The notes under the pieces: generated by a model
Database searches by the model: none
Seen by the model: only the letters and a program-made list of their open reading frames with translations
What the model was told of the DNA's origin: nothing
Made by a program: the position numbers and the translations under genes
Part shown: positions 44,431-56,630 of the stretch, piece after piece
Numbering within the stretch: position 1 is the stretch's first letter
Layout: every line of letters begins with the position of its first letter
NCBI RefSeq assembly: GCF_041260155.1
Contig: NC_091946.1
Coordinates: forward strand, 22,115,641-22,179,640
Reading direction: 5' to 3'
Length of the DNA stretch: 64,000 nt
From: Ptychodera flava
Lineage: Eukaryota; Hemichordata; Enteropneusta; Ptychoderidae

Positions 44431-45344
44431 AAACATTGCTTCGTTTCATGTTATTTGTGTACTATATGTCTCTGTTGGTCTTCCCATAGTATAAAGCAGC
44501 TTTGTAGGCGATAAAAGTACAAGCTAAAAAGTACAAGCCTTGTAAAATCTTCAACAATTTTGTCTCTTAATTTTCAGCGATAAAGCAGCTATTTATCGTT
44601 AAAATGATGCTTACAAAATTACTTCATTGAGATGGAATAAGGAGTTCACATGTTTATCAGTTTTTTCTGTTTGTTGGGAATTGAATTGCAATAAGAATGA
44701 ATGAGTTTATTCGGGGGAATCAATTTTGCAGTTAGGGTGTTCTTTCACTCAAATGACAGAATCGCATTTCACATGCATCAGATTCAGTGACATATCTGCT
44801 GGAAGGGAGCCCGTAATCTCACTCTTAAAAACCAAGGTAAAATGAGTAACTGTGAATTTGGAGAAAGTGGCCGGTACACTTTTTGGTTGTTTTGTTTGGC
44901 ACAGTCCCTCTAAAGGAGGGAATGTGTTTTTAGGTCAACTTTTAGTTACAATAGAAATACAATAGTTATTACAATGATAATTGAAATTTTTAGGATTTTA
45001 GGATTTTTAGTTTGTTTGAGTAACATATTATTGAGTTCAAATGTATTGCTGTGTCAGCAAGAGACTACAGTCTGAGACATTTGTTATGAATTAATTTTTG
45101 CTGAGTCATGCATGTTATTCAAAGCAGGGCTAAAAGTAACTCTAGTCTATTTCATATTCCGATAATTGTGACTTTTTTTATTTACACAGGGGGCATCCTC
45201 TTGCTCATTGAGATAACTTTGTAAGATGAAAAGTGTTTTTATGTCATTACCGTTACTTACAAAGCAGAGATTGGATAGTTTTCCAGATGTGTCACTTACT
45301 CCTTGTTGCATAACAAAACATTTCACTTTCAGTGTTCTTTACCT

Positions 45345-45428
45345 TAAAACTACCGTGGTATGGTCCAGCCTAACTATTTTCCATTGTGGCGCTGGACTGC
45401 TATATAGGGAAATAGGGTTGAAAGGTAG
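45345..45428 (+). repeat. Diverged family C element
   Basis: It retains accgtggtatggtccagcct, a ttttccattgtgg block and tagggaaatagggttgaaag. Old copy. Confidence 0.5.
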
Positions 45429-45962
45429 AAACAAGATGTAGGCCTTCTCGAAGGAGATAAAGGAAGATACAAGAAAATATAAACATGTAGTATAGTGCAA
45501 GCCTATTGCATTCTATTTGAAGTTTGGTACCATATAAAGTTATGTAAGCTTATTAGGGCTAAATTCGACTTTGGTATAAGTCTGTGAATAAAACTAATTT
45601 TGTGAATGCGATATAGTATATCTATCGTGACGCAGTGGAGTTATCGCTAGACACGTACACAGGATCCATACTTTCATAAAACTTGTTGAAGACTGCATAT
45701 GGTGGTATGTGCGGTGATTTAGGTCAAAGTGTTTCACACAAAAAAGTGACAGTAATGTATAATATCGCATGAAAATTATGATGCAAAATATCTTACTGAA
45801 AATTGTTTTACAAAATCACCGACTTGAACCAAGGGCAAAGTTGGTACATTTTGCTTCCATTAAAATTACCATGCCATTGAAAGCAAGTGGATTTTATCAA
45901 CATATAGCCATGAAACTGTGATTACTGATTTTATCAACATTTTAGAAGTAAATACTTATTAT

Positions 45963-46054
45963 TTAACCCTTTCACCACATGGTTTGGCCCAAACCCATTG
46001 TTATCAATGGTGAGTGTGGACCTGTTTACAAGGAATTGGGGGTGAACAGGTTAA
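45963..46054 (+). mobile_element. TTAA element, family C (92 bp)
   Basis: TTAA at 45963-45966 and 46051-46054. The body holds ccacatggtttggcccaaac, then gtgtggacctgtttacaagg. Well-preserved intergenic copy. Confidence 0.8.
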
Positions 46055-46588
46055 AAGCTTCTAAAATACTATTTTACCATCTTAACTCTTCCGTGTGCAC
46101 TTATTCACAAAATGCTCATATTGTCGGCAATGATGTTGTCTCTATAAATGAGTAATAAAAGCTAGACTCAATTATCCGTCATGTCCAATTCTGAAAGTAA
46201 TTTATTTACAAATTATCACAATTTTAAATGAGGAGTTATCTTATGTACTCAGTCCTTCAGAGTTTATGAATGGACTTTATTGTTTTGTCCAGCAGAGAAA
46301 TTAACACAGACAAACGCTAATGAAAAACAAATCTATTCAAAAATTTCCTATAAGGATGTGTTAACATTAAGTAATTATATAGTACCGCTAGTATGCAAAT
46401 AATATTCAAACTATTTCTCATCTGTAGCGCTTGAATCAAATTTTGTAACATAGAGCATAAGATTTGCAAGTATTGTTGTTAACATTTTGATTTTCAATAC
46501 GTTGTTTCCAAAGTTATCCTAAACAAGCTATGTGTTGCAAATAAGTGTACCTTTTGATTCGTTTTTCACTTATTGTTGACAAAGATGT

Positions 46589-46825
46589 CCATATATGGTA
46601 GTAAAGCTGTAGCAAAGAATAAATGCCACACTCTTCTGTTTGCAGTGTCACTTTCCATATATGGTAGTAAAATGTAGCAAAGTGTGAATATTGTCACTGT
46701 TCTTTCATTTGCAGTAATACAAATTACCATATTTGGTAACAAAATGTTACAGTGAAGGAATATTTTGGATGCTGTTTTGTTTTCGTAGGATCAGCTATTT
46801 CAGTGTATGGCAGTAAAGTGTGATT
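46589..46825. repeat. Minisatellite, about 66-74-bp unit, 3-4 copies
   Basis: Units begin at about 46589, 46655, 46727 and 46803 with ccatatatggtagtaaa or a variant, followed by gtagcaaagt-like and tttgcagt-like blocks. The units are diverged, so it is an old array. Confidence 0.65.
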
Positions 46826-48515
46826 GTGTACAATTTTCGTATTTTTTTATTTGTATGTATGACCTTTGAACTTATACAACCATACATAGTTGTGACAGAG
46901 AGCTTGTGTCTCTAGTGTTCGTTGGCCTGTTGATGTAAAGCACTGTCTTTCAGTAGACAAACAATAATTATAATGATATTCTCCAATTTACTGGACATTT
47001 TAACTTATTTTCTCTGTATGTTTATCCAACTAACGAGTCACGCATTGTACAAATGATAAAAAATCACAACTACTCAATTACAGTTGTTGCATTAAACTTT
47101 TAATTGTACTCATAATTCTTATTCTGTGTGTCCTTCTGTCTTGTGAGGAGCCGTGGTACCACACGTAGGGAGAGCATGTTTATACCTAGTTCATTTATTG
47201 TGCGCCAAGTCGTATTGATGCCAAGTTGAGGACACGGAAACCATGTCTACCTGTAATACGCAGTAATCCAATTTTGTCCTGGAATGTTGGGTATTTAAAA
47301 AACCCGTCAGCAGTTTCAACTTCCAGCAATCTATTTCACACAATTTTTCGCGTAGAGAGGAGGCTCACTGTAAAATTTTGTCATTTGATTTACGCATTTC
47401 TAAAGCTCCGTTCAGGGCAGGGGCTTCAAAATTTGAATTAAAATGCACTACACCAGTGTGTTTGCTGTATGCGTGTTTTCCCTAACTCTTCCTGTCAGCT
47501 TTTCTCAAACAAAGACCCATAGAATGTTGTAGTTCTGAGCTGGAAACAAGAAAAGGAAGCTCTAGAAATTGTCAATTTATGAAATCTAAAATTCAGCTGT
47601 AAACATTACAATGAAATATTTGACGACAGCTAATAAGTAAATAACAAAAGCGTTGTTATTTTCCTTCTGACCCAAGGCTTGGCGGTGGGCAGGGGATTTT
47701 TTATTTATTTTAAGCGCACATGACTGGGAAGGACAAAATCATGTGTTGATGAGAGGACAGAAGTGAAGTTTTGTTATGGGAAGAGGACACGGGGGTCCTT
47801 GAGGCGGGGAGAGGGACAGTGGGGAGGTATGGTAATGGGGAGGGGAGAAGGGTAAAACATTTTTGGTTGGCGGAGAAACTTTACAAACCGTGATTGGAGT
47901 GCAGTTGCGGACAGCCTTTACTAATACCCCTCTAAAATGTCAATTTTGCCTACAAGTTCTGTAAAATGTTCCATTTACGCTCAAAAACACTGAAAACCCC
48001 CTTGGTTACAATTTCTGTAAATAGGCTGACTGGCTGCCTGTAATTCATGCATGCATACATTTTATACAATTGATCGATGACGGAAAATCAGGATTTTCTC
48101 CTCGGTATTAATACATAATTTCAATCTATATTGACAAGACTGACGGATTTCAGAAATCAATGTTACAAAGAAAAAACACCGAAAACATTAGAGAGAACGA
48201 GTTTTATCTCAGGATGTGAACATAGCGACAACAGAACTTCACTTCGCCAATGCATTGTTATACACTCTAACCGTATTTCTGTATAGTTTCGGTTCGAATC
48301 CGCATCGTTGTTTCTTGTCTCCAATCATGCGAATGACGTCATTAATTGAAACAATAAGTATTGTTCCGCTCAACTCGGTAATACAGTAACGGAAACATTT
48401 TTCTTGGTCGTTACGAACAATGCTATCCAAATAACTCTGTCCGTCAAAATTATGAGCGAGCCCCGAATAAACTAGGTAATTAATGCCGACAACATGAAAT
48501 CGTCCTGTGCAGAAG

Positions 48516-51500
48516 ATGAGCGTATTTGATGACTCCGAGCGTACTGAGTCGACACCGTCGCCGACGTTCGCGCGCGGCCGCCGGGGCGCGGTGAAAATTA
48601 TAATAAGTGAAGGAGTGGGGTCAGCGGAGGAAGACATATCGACGAATTCAAAGCGTCAAACTTCAAGTGAACCACCAACTCAAACTAAAGGCGCCCTCGC
48701 GAGTGAACAAGATGAAAATCTGGTCAAATACTCATCAGAGGATAAACAAGGCCCGGGAATTTCGTCAGAGGAAAACGCAGAAAAAGAGAAAAATGAATTG
48801 CGACAACGGGAAAGCGCTAACGAAAATGTTGAACAGGTATTGTACAGTAACAAAGTTACATCAAAATTATCATCGTCATCATCATCATAATCAACATCTT
48901 GCATCGTAATTGTATATGGATAAATTTAAAGGCCCAATAGCTGTATCTTTTAGCATTAATTTTGTGATTTTACTTCCAAACTAAAACAAGTTCGTGCGAA
49001 TGTACTCATTGAGGGGTGTTTATACAAGTATAATAAACTGTCAACTGGGACTGCATGTGAAATTTTGGGCAAGATAAATAATATACATTTGCCCAAACGA
49101 AAAATGGCGCATTCATGCAAATAAAGCAAAAACACTGTATGTCGTGGATATATGCATTGGAATCTTCAAAGAAACAACAGAGTAGTCCAATATAATGCAT
49201 AGTGCTGAACGTTTTCCACTTATGCTTTGTTTTCTTTGTAATATTACCACTTTTTAAAAATGGCGGGGAGTCAAAATTACTGTCCAATTTTTCAGTAGTA
49301 TAAGACTATATCCTTTAAATTTGTAGAATTTAAAGAAAACCAGAGAAAATAGAAAGCCTCTTTCAGGTCAACAAATTTCAGATTTACAGCTACAAGGGCT
49401 TTTAGCTCAAGGCCTAATACGAAATAAATGTGTATTCCTAGTAACGTGCTTCCCAACATTCGGCTAGGTAGGTCGGACATTTCCATGTATCTTTTTGTTT
49501 GAGCGCTGAGATCCTTAAAATGTGGTGAAATTTACTTGAATTTTTTCGAAACACGAAAAATTTGTCTAGGGTCGTCGATTGGTTTATAGGATCGCACGGG
49601 TTGCCGGAAACACTTTTTTTATTTGGCCTAATCGAAATATATAAATTATACGCTGGTGTTTTTCCGTCGGCCTGGTAAAATACATATAAGGCCGCATGGG
49701 TCATTCACGAACTTTGATATTTTCTATCAGCAACAAAAGGAATGTGATAAGAATCAGGTGGGTGAAGCAAAGTTAGGGTAGGCCTGCCAACGTTTGAAAT
49801 TTTCCTCTTATTTCGTATGTAGATCAAAGAAAACTCGTCCCTTTTTCGCAACAAGGCAAAAACCCCGTTCGCCCGCTTTAGAAGTGTAGCGAAAACAGTG
49901 CAGCATAATTTACAGTGGACGAAGCCACCCAGCAAAGAGGAAGAGAGCAAAGCCTTTGTTGTGCAACATTCTGAGGGCGGTGAACCAAAGACTCTGACAT
50001 TCAATGCTGACGCCTTCAAGGCCAACATCCAATCTGTGCAAGACCTCAGCGAAGATGTAAAAAGACTTCTTCAAGTTCAATCATGGAATCGAACAGACAA
50101 AGACGTCAATCGCCTTTTTTCAATCGTCAAGCGGTTGAAATGTTTCGACAAATACCCCTCTGTGGTGAAAAAGGAGCTGTCCCGTGTTTTGTACTACGAG
50201 ACGTTCGAAGAAGGAAGGGTGGTTGTGCAACAGGGTCAACCTGGAATGTCTTTTTATTTCATTCTGTCTGGAACCGTATCAGTTGAAGTAAAAGAAGCGG
50301 ACAAAGTCACTGGTAGGTTATTCGACATTGTCTGTGAACTTGTAACCTCCACAGTCATTGGTTTTATTTTACACTCCTGGGCGTGCGTGCGTGCGTGCGT
50401 GCGTACGTACATACATACATACATACATACGTACATACATACATACATACGTACATACATACATACATACATACATACATACATACATACATACATACAT
50501 ACATACATACATACATACGCAAGCATGCATGCATGCAAGATGCATGAAAATCATGAAAATTAATTTTTCATGACTTTCATGCATCTTAATTTGAAATTCA
50601 GAAGCAAAGAAAACAGAGAAATCTTTGAGAGTCACGATATATGCACGAGCGCATATATATCGTGAACTGGTCAAACCGAGTGGTATACCTTCACTGGGTG
50701 TGGTTTTGTGCTATTGTATCATAACAGTATATTGAAATTCTGGCATGGAACGTCAAAAAATAATCTTTGCACGTGCCGAGAGCTCGCGCGTGTGCCATAC
50801 TATATCGCGCATAAATGGTTACTTTCACGTCTCGACCAATGAGATCGCTGTATTCGCGCCATCAATATATCTGTATGATATAATCATTGACAAAGAAATT
50901 TGTCAGATTAGTATCGCATCCTCACATGGCATAAGGCAACCACTCTCCTTTAGAGGTTCAGCTATTCTTCATACTGATAGTAAACAATAGGTTTTACCAA
51001 AATTGAGGCGTGAAAATGGTTAAATTTTAAATATCATCAGGTGAGAGTCACAGGCAGGTAATCGGTGAACTTGGTCCCGGAGCATCCTTTGGTGAACTGG
51101 CGTTGCTGCATAACTCTAAAAGGACGGCCACAATCGTTTGCAAAGGTATGTAAAGAAAGTGTTTGAATTAAAACCGTATTCTAACATTTTGGTCTATCTA
51201 CTTCATCGACAGACAACTATTGGATCAACCTATCGGTATCTTCGGGTTCAAATGATTCACAGTTTAGCATCCTAGAGTTCACTCTTTAGATACGTTTTTG
51301 ACCAACTTTTCTTTGATTTCGTAAATCTTGTTTTATAAATTTCCTCACTAATAAAAAATAGAACCTTCCTATTGCTCATTATAATACTTTGCCGTTGAGA
51401 CACTTGCATTAATCAGCGACTCAATAATTCTCGATTAATATAATGAAACTGTAGCTCGTGCTATTGTATTGAAATTATGGCTTAAGACGTTAAAAATGTG

Positions 51501-54500
51501 TTTTCTCCAACTGAGAGCGCTAGCTCGCGCATGCTCTGTGCCATATAGCGAATTCATCTATGATCTTTTCACATCTCGACCAACCAGAGGCTGCATTTGC
51601 GCCATAGCCTTAACTTGTCATACCAGCGAAATTTGTGGGGTCATCCTTCCCGATGAATATTATGACTGATAATGTACCCGATTATCCAGCATTGTTGCCC
51701 CAAATGTTTTCTGCACTTGCGAATTCCTTGACATTGCCTAAACTGTACAATTACTGCAATAATGTACTCCCCCCGGGCTCATAATGGACTCAACTAACTT
51801 CGCACTTCATAATGTTTATGTCGTGCAGTTTGCTTCCGTCCATTATGAGCTAGTAGCGAGGGGTACATTATTGCTTAAATGTAAGCTTATGATATCTCTA
51901 TCGCACATTTACGTGTATATCCGGACCATACAGCCAGTTAATAATTCTATTTTACAAATCTTGCAGTAGTGCGTTGACGCTCAAACGTACTTCGCGTTAG
52001 TTTTGGACATGGTTATAACAGTGCCAAGACATAACTGAAATCGACATGACAAAATAATGACCAAATAAAACAAATCAAAAATAGTCTCATAGTATTGGCT
52101 TGTTTAAATTGAAATGATTGACAGGTAACTGTGAATTTCTACGCGTCGACAAACCTGACTTTGATATGGTGTTGAGACTAAGCCATGAACAGGGATGGGA
52201 GAAGCGTTTGGCCGCTATTAAAAGTCTGGATATTTTCAAAAACTGGAGTGAGGCTGAACAGAAAGCAGCATGCGACAGAGCGAAGCTTCATGAATACAGC
52301 TCTAATACGGTAAGTATACTCGTCGGTCTGCCTGTCAACCGCCAGGTGGCGAAGAAGTACTTTGAGCGTGGTCTATGCATGTACACGCGCTTAATGCATG
52401 CTTGTTAACTGGAAGGGGCTTATTATAGTTATACCTGTTAACATCATAACGAAATATTTAATACGGAACGTAACAAAATATCCAAGACTGCCATTTTCAA
52501 CTGATTACAGCAAGTTCTGCATGGCCATGGAAAGAAATCCGGCTAACACTGAAAAGTTTTCGCTTCAAACAGAAACCGACGCCATGTACTCGGGGAAATA
52601 TAGATGATGAAAACAGGTCAAAAGAATTAGGGAGTAATTTCGACGAAAACCAAAAGTGCGTTGTTTGTTGGCATGTGCATGCGAACATGACATAATCCAT
52701 TGGGTTATTTTTTACGTAAAAGATTATTCCATTTTTTCACTCTCTTGTTCAATTTAGCTGGTCTTGAGTGACGTCAAATATTCTACCGAAAATATTTATG
52801 TTATCGTTTCTGGGAAGTGCAAGATAGTGAGGGAATATTCGTTCCTCCACGCTATGGCAGGCAGCAGAGCCAAGATTACACTGCCCCCTATCGACAATAA
52901 CGAGAACGTACTCAAAACTTTTCGGCCGTCGAAGAATGAGAAACTGCGGCGCCATTTGCTTGAAATGTGCACAATAGGAAAAGGGCACTATTTTGGAGTA
53001 GGTCGGTATATGCACTAGTATTTTACTGTATCGTATAAACACGGGGAGCCGGGATTTAACGCGAGAAGTTTATCAAAATATCGTTCTCGGTTGGAAACTA
53101 AGGTTAACGAGCAAGTCCCTTTGTTGACGCAAAACTGAATCAGGGCAGTTACAAGTGCATTTTCTTTCCTCCAGTTTCGAATATTAACCCTTTGAGTGCT
53201 GTAATTTTTCCCACAAAAATTTCAGTGTAACATTTTACCAATTGTTATGAATTTTTCTGTAATATTTTGATAATTTTGGAACAAATAGACATAAGCTTTC
53301 AATGGCTTCAAATTTTGACCAAAATTTTTGGAAATATCTGAAAAAAATGTCTATATCTGAAAAAAGTTGCTGGTTATGTTTTATTCTAAAAAGGCAACAA
53401 AAGTTCACTTTGGCACTCAAAGGGTTAATTCCTCCGATTATAAGCCCAATTTGTTTGATAGATTCTCTTTTGAGTCGACCCGCCCGGAGCTTAAAGGATC
53501 AAGTTTTTAATCAAACACCGAACTTATTATGTTGTCGCTTCTAAGTTTAATTCATCTAAACCAAAAGTAGTTTAAAATATTTTTGTTTGTCAAAATGATG
53601 CATTTATCGTGACTGAGTGACTCTTTTATATTTGCTATGCAACATGTGCATTGACAATACATGTCGAGCTTGATGCAGAACGCGGATCCTGGAGCGGACC
53701 AATCACAGTTGGGTTAAATGGACCAATCAGCTTACATTACGTAGTCACTTTAGGACCAATCAAAGTGAAGCTGTAATCTTCGTAGCAATTTTCTCATGTT
53801 GTTTTGCTACAATTTTCCCGCCTAACGGGCTCCGAGTCTGTAGTTTTAGGGATGGACCATTAGATTGAAAATGCCTTTTTAAAAGCAAAATTATACGTAA
53901 TGACTTGATATGTTGTTTTATCATTATTGACGTGTTTCTACTTGTTTACCCATTCTTGCATTCATCATTGCAATAAAATGCTGTGAAAAAAAAATGAACC
54001 TGATGCGGCCTGCATCTGTTTACCTTGATCTTAAAAGGCAATTATAACTTTCTGTCTTGACAACCATACCATAGTTTCAATGTTTTACCTAGTGTACCTG
54101 CTTGGTTTGTACGCAGGAAACAAGTAGAAAACAGGCTCTATAATTTTATAATTTTCAAGTGATCAGAATACGAAAGTCCTGAAAAGATAAGATAATCACA
54201 ACTTCCAGTATGAGGGATACAGTCACTCTAAATGTATAAATTAAAATTAAAAATGTGCCTGGAGGATGTACTGAAAATACAGAAAGTTGCTTCCTGTCGG
54301 TAAAATCTAAAAAAAATTCAAGATTTTAAAGACTTTTGCAGATTTTTTTTTTACGCATTTGTCTTCTTATCTATTTTTTTATTTTGCAAACTAGTTTGAA
54401 GATTTTTTTCCTAACTCTCTGCTCTGAATTTTTTTTTCTGTTTTTGACCACCCCCTCCCAAGATCTAATGGTCCGTCCCTTAGAGATTCAAGCTCAACTT

Positions 54501-54980
54501 TGGGGAGTTCAGAGTTCCAATGTTGTTTGTCGTTTTCTATGCTTTACTTCTACTGCTGGTGTCCGAGACTCGTGACTGCCATCAAAGAACCTGCTTCAAC
54601 AACTCCCCACAGCATTTCCAATAGGGTCCGTTCCAGTGACGGTGTTTCTAATTATGCCATTGAAATGTTGGAAAAACCCCTACCGGACTCTTTGTGACCT
54701 TTACAGTTTTTCTCAACTTTCGACCTTAGGAGAAGACCTCAGGAAAACGCACATCATCGCCATCAACAAAGTGGAGTGCCTACTCATAAACAAAGTTGTG
54801 TTCAGTCGTCATGACCGCGGCAAGACCTTGGACGATATGAAGTATGCCGCCGCCACGCTGTTACCGAACAGAGAACGAGCTTTCCGCTTGCACCTGGACA
54901 ATAGACGGTGGTTGGCCTACAAAAGGAAACTTATCAATGAGATTTTGGAGAGCAGAGGAATAGCGTTGCGGAAACGCTGA
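48516..54980 (+). CDS. CNBD2-like: Cyclic nucleotide-binding domain-containing protein 2-like
   Basis: Exons 48516-48836, 49823-50312, 51041-51145, 52125-52309, 52758-53001 and 54730-54980 sum to 1,596 nt, 531 residues (human CNBD2 is about 576). CNBD2 is a cytosolic cAMP-binding protein linked to sperm flagella. The first 107 residues are polar, Ser/Glu-rich and probably disordered. A helical stretch follows (FRNKAKTPFARFRSVAKTVQ). The first cyclic-nucleotide fold begins near residue 213 (CFDKYPSVVKKELSRVLYYE) and has a good phosphate-binding cassette, FGELALLHNSKRTATI, with its Glu and Arg. A second fold spans about residues 368-500 (YVIVSGKCKIVREY, GHYFGVGEDLR), but its cassette lacks the normal Glu and Arg. 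The start ATG precedes a GC-rich coding stretch (48555-48590). The donor after exon 5 (53001) was chosen over one at 52997 because only it keeps the frame. Confidence 0.87.
48926..49404 (-). mobile_element. TTAA element, family F (inverted copy)
   Basis: It starts TTAAAGGCCCAATAGCTGTA and ends near tacagctacaagggctttta; the right TTAA is altered. It matches the 9560-10070 copy in reverse over most of its length. CNBD2-like intron 1. Confidence 0.75.
50385..50530. repeat. (TGCG)n-(TACA)n microsatellite
   Basis: About four TGCG units pass into about 30 TACA/TACG units, then gcatgcatgc. It begins about 70 bp after the exon 2 donor of the CNBD2-like gene. The Tyr-Ile-His and Val-Cys-Met frames are artefacts. 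Confidence 0.96.
50711..51605 (+). repeat. Two diverged direct copies of a 150-bp repeat around exon 3
   Basis: Copy 1 (50711-50862) and copy 2 (51459-51605) share ctattgtat, attgaaatt-tggc, gagagc-gctcgcgc, gtgccata, and tcacatctcgaccaa-type blocks followed by ttcgcgcc or ttgcgcc. They lie in introns 2 and 3 of the CNBD2-like gene. The repeat class is unknown. Confidence 0.55.
51756..51874. mobile_element. Small TIR element (119 bp)
   Basis: The left arm gcaataatgtactcccc and right arm ggggtacattattgc are inverted, and inner blocks gctcataatggac and gtccattatgagc extend the match. It has no coding capacity. CNBD2-like intron 3. Confidence 0.7.
53184..53428. mobile_element. TTAA element, family E (245 bp)
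   Basis: Ends TTAACCCTTTGAGTGC and GGCACTCAAAGGGTTAA, with TTAA at 53184-53187 and 53425-53428. The CCC-type ends are piggyBac-like by analogy. CNBD2-like intron 5. Confidence 0.85.
53848..54480. mobile_element. TIR element with T-run interior (copy 3, 633 bp)
   Basis: The left end agggatggaccattagatt and right end agatctaatggtccgtccct are inverted. Spaced T-runs lie inside the right end (54338-54440), followed by a C-rich patch, as in the copies at 10656-11499 and 35098-36781. CNBD2-like intron 5. Confidence 0.65.
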
Positions 54981-55197
54981 CCATGTTTGTTTGAAGAATT
55001 CTGCTCAGTAGCGATGGGCGATCATTGACAATAGTGTTTTATAAGGGGCGTAGGTTTTCATTTGTACTTCGTGAAAATTTCTTGATTTTGATCAAAATAA
55101 CGAGTGTATCTATTTTCTGATTCAAACAAAGTACTTAACTAGTCTTTGAATGTTTGCAAAGTTAATTGATGTCCGCCCCTCCATTTCCCCCTGTCTA

Positions 55198-55231
55198 TAT
55201 GTCTGTCTGTCTCTGTCTGTCTCTCTGTCTG

Positions 55232-55274
<43 letters not shown>

Positions 55275-55275
55275 A
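55198..55275. repeat. (CTGT)n-(CT)n microsatellite
   Basis: Short CTGT units followed by CT units; the Arg/Glu-rich frame on the minus strand is an artefact. Confidence 0.95.
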
Positions 55276-55420
55276 TAAAGATATATATGATGGTGTATAA
55301 ACATGTATGACGCACAATATGCAAAGTTAATGTGCTTTGATTTCTATGGGTATACTGCTCTTGCTTTTTTGAAGTTTTATATTACAAACTCACCACACAG
55401 TGACTCTTCAAGGTCCTCAA

Positions 55421-55441
55421 CAACTCTCTCTCTCTCTCTCC

Positions 55442-55483
<42 letters not shown>
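55421..55483. repeat. (CT)n microsatellite
   Basis: About 30 CT units with two CCCTCT breaks. Confidence 0.95.
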
Positions 55484-55486
<3 letters not shown>

Positions 55487-55976
55487 ACAACCACTCGGAG
55501 CTTGTTACTTTCCATATATGAATCGTTGAATATAGACATCAAATGGGCTCCCGAATTATCAAACGAATTATCGAATTCATAACATATATTCAGCGACCTG
55601 AGAATGGTTCAGAAAAAGAAAACGCACTCTGGGAAGAGCACGAAAACATCTTAGATTAAAATATGCAAAAAGCATTCACGAATGGGTTTCTTGAAAACGG
55701 CAAAGGTGAACTCATTCAGATGATGTGGAAAGCAGTACTCTTGTGTCCGAAGTAATATCAAGTGAGCAACAGTTGATAAAGTCACTAGTTCATTAGCTTG
55801 GGGTGCGCAAATGTGTCTTTTACTGAATATGTATATTACTATGATAATATAAAAAGACAACTCTTTGTGCTACAGAAGCACATTGTTTTCAATGTAAAAA
55901 TACTTATTAGTATCTCAACGGAACGATGTTGTATGAAATCTTTGCTTCCAAGGTAAAACCCGTTCGTTTTACACAA

Positions 55977-56189
55977 AACACAATTGGAACTAATTTGGGA
56001 TAATTGGATCTTTATATTTTTCAAATTTCTCAAAAATGTTAGGTGCCCTATAGGTGAATGTTGCAATATTACAAATAACTCATAAAAACATGTGTGTAAC
56101 TTGAAAAGAAAAGCAGATGACGTTATATTTGCAGCCTGAACCGACATTACTTCACCATCCAATTATCCCAAATTAGTTCCAATCGTGTT
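55977..56189. mobile_element. TIR element with 33-bp arms (213 bp)
   Basis: Arms 55977-56009 (aacacaattggaactaattt...) and 56157-56189 are inverted copies with a single mismatch. acaa flanks both sides (55973-55976 and 56190-56193), a possible 4-bp target duplication. The interior has no coding capacity. Superfamily unknown. Confidence 0.85.
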
Positions 56190-56254
56190 ACAAGGGATTT
56201 TTTTTCTCCTTGAGGTTGAGAATTGAGAATGGGAAACTCAAATCACAAAAATTG

Positions 56255-56630
56255 ACACATCTCATTAAGCGCCTCGAAATTGAAAACCTTAAACTTTTGC
56301 TCAAACTTTCCGTAAAGGACTTTACATGTAAATCACCCTTTTCGAAATCAAGAATGAAAATCGAGGGTCATAGTGCAGAATTTGCACAACAGAAACAAAG
56401 ACACAATATTTAAATTTTATCGACACCGGACATTCAAAATGGCTGTCATCGCTGTTTTAACTTGACTAGGATAAAATTTTGGATTGTCACAAAAATAAGC
56501 CGGTAAAAACTTCATTTACTCCATCAACTTCAAAATGAGCCCCTCACAAGTGGTAGATCAACACAGCATAATGAAAGTTTGAGGGGCCGAATATCTGTCC
56601 CCTTTGCGCATTCTCAAACTTTGAAGACAG
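56255..56630 (-). repeat. Family B element, reverse copy
   Basis: It shows, in reverse, acttttgctcaaactttccg, agtgcagaatttgcacaac, caaaatggctgtcatcgctg, and ggggccgaatatctgtcccc. The ends are eroded. Confidence 0.7.

Larger units (their letters stand above)
39697..48515. other. 8.8-kb gene-poor interval
   Basis: Between the zinc-finger gene and the CNBD2-like gene I find no supported exon. It contains a LINE fragment, A and B elements, several C copies and a minisatellite, listed separately. The stretches 39700-41090, 41410-43255, 46830-48500 hold nothing I can name. A 152-codon minus frame at 41645-42103 lacks any recognisable feature. Confidence 0.5.

Noticed and set aside
50254-50674. Tyr-Ile-His and Met-Tyr-Val-Cys repeat frames
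   Set aside because: Translation of the TACA microsatellite in a CNBD2-like intron.
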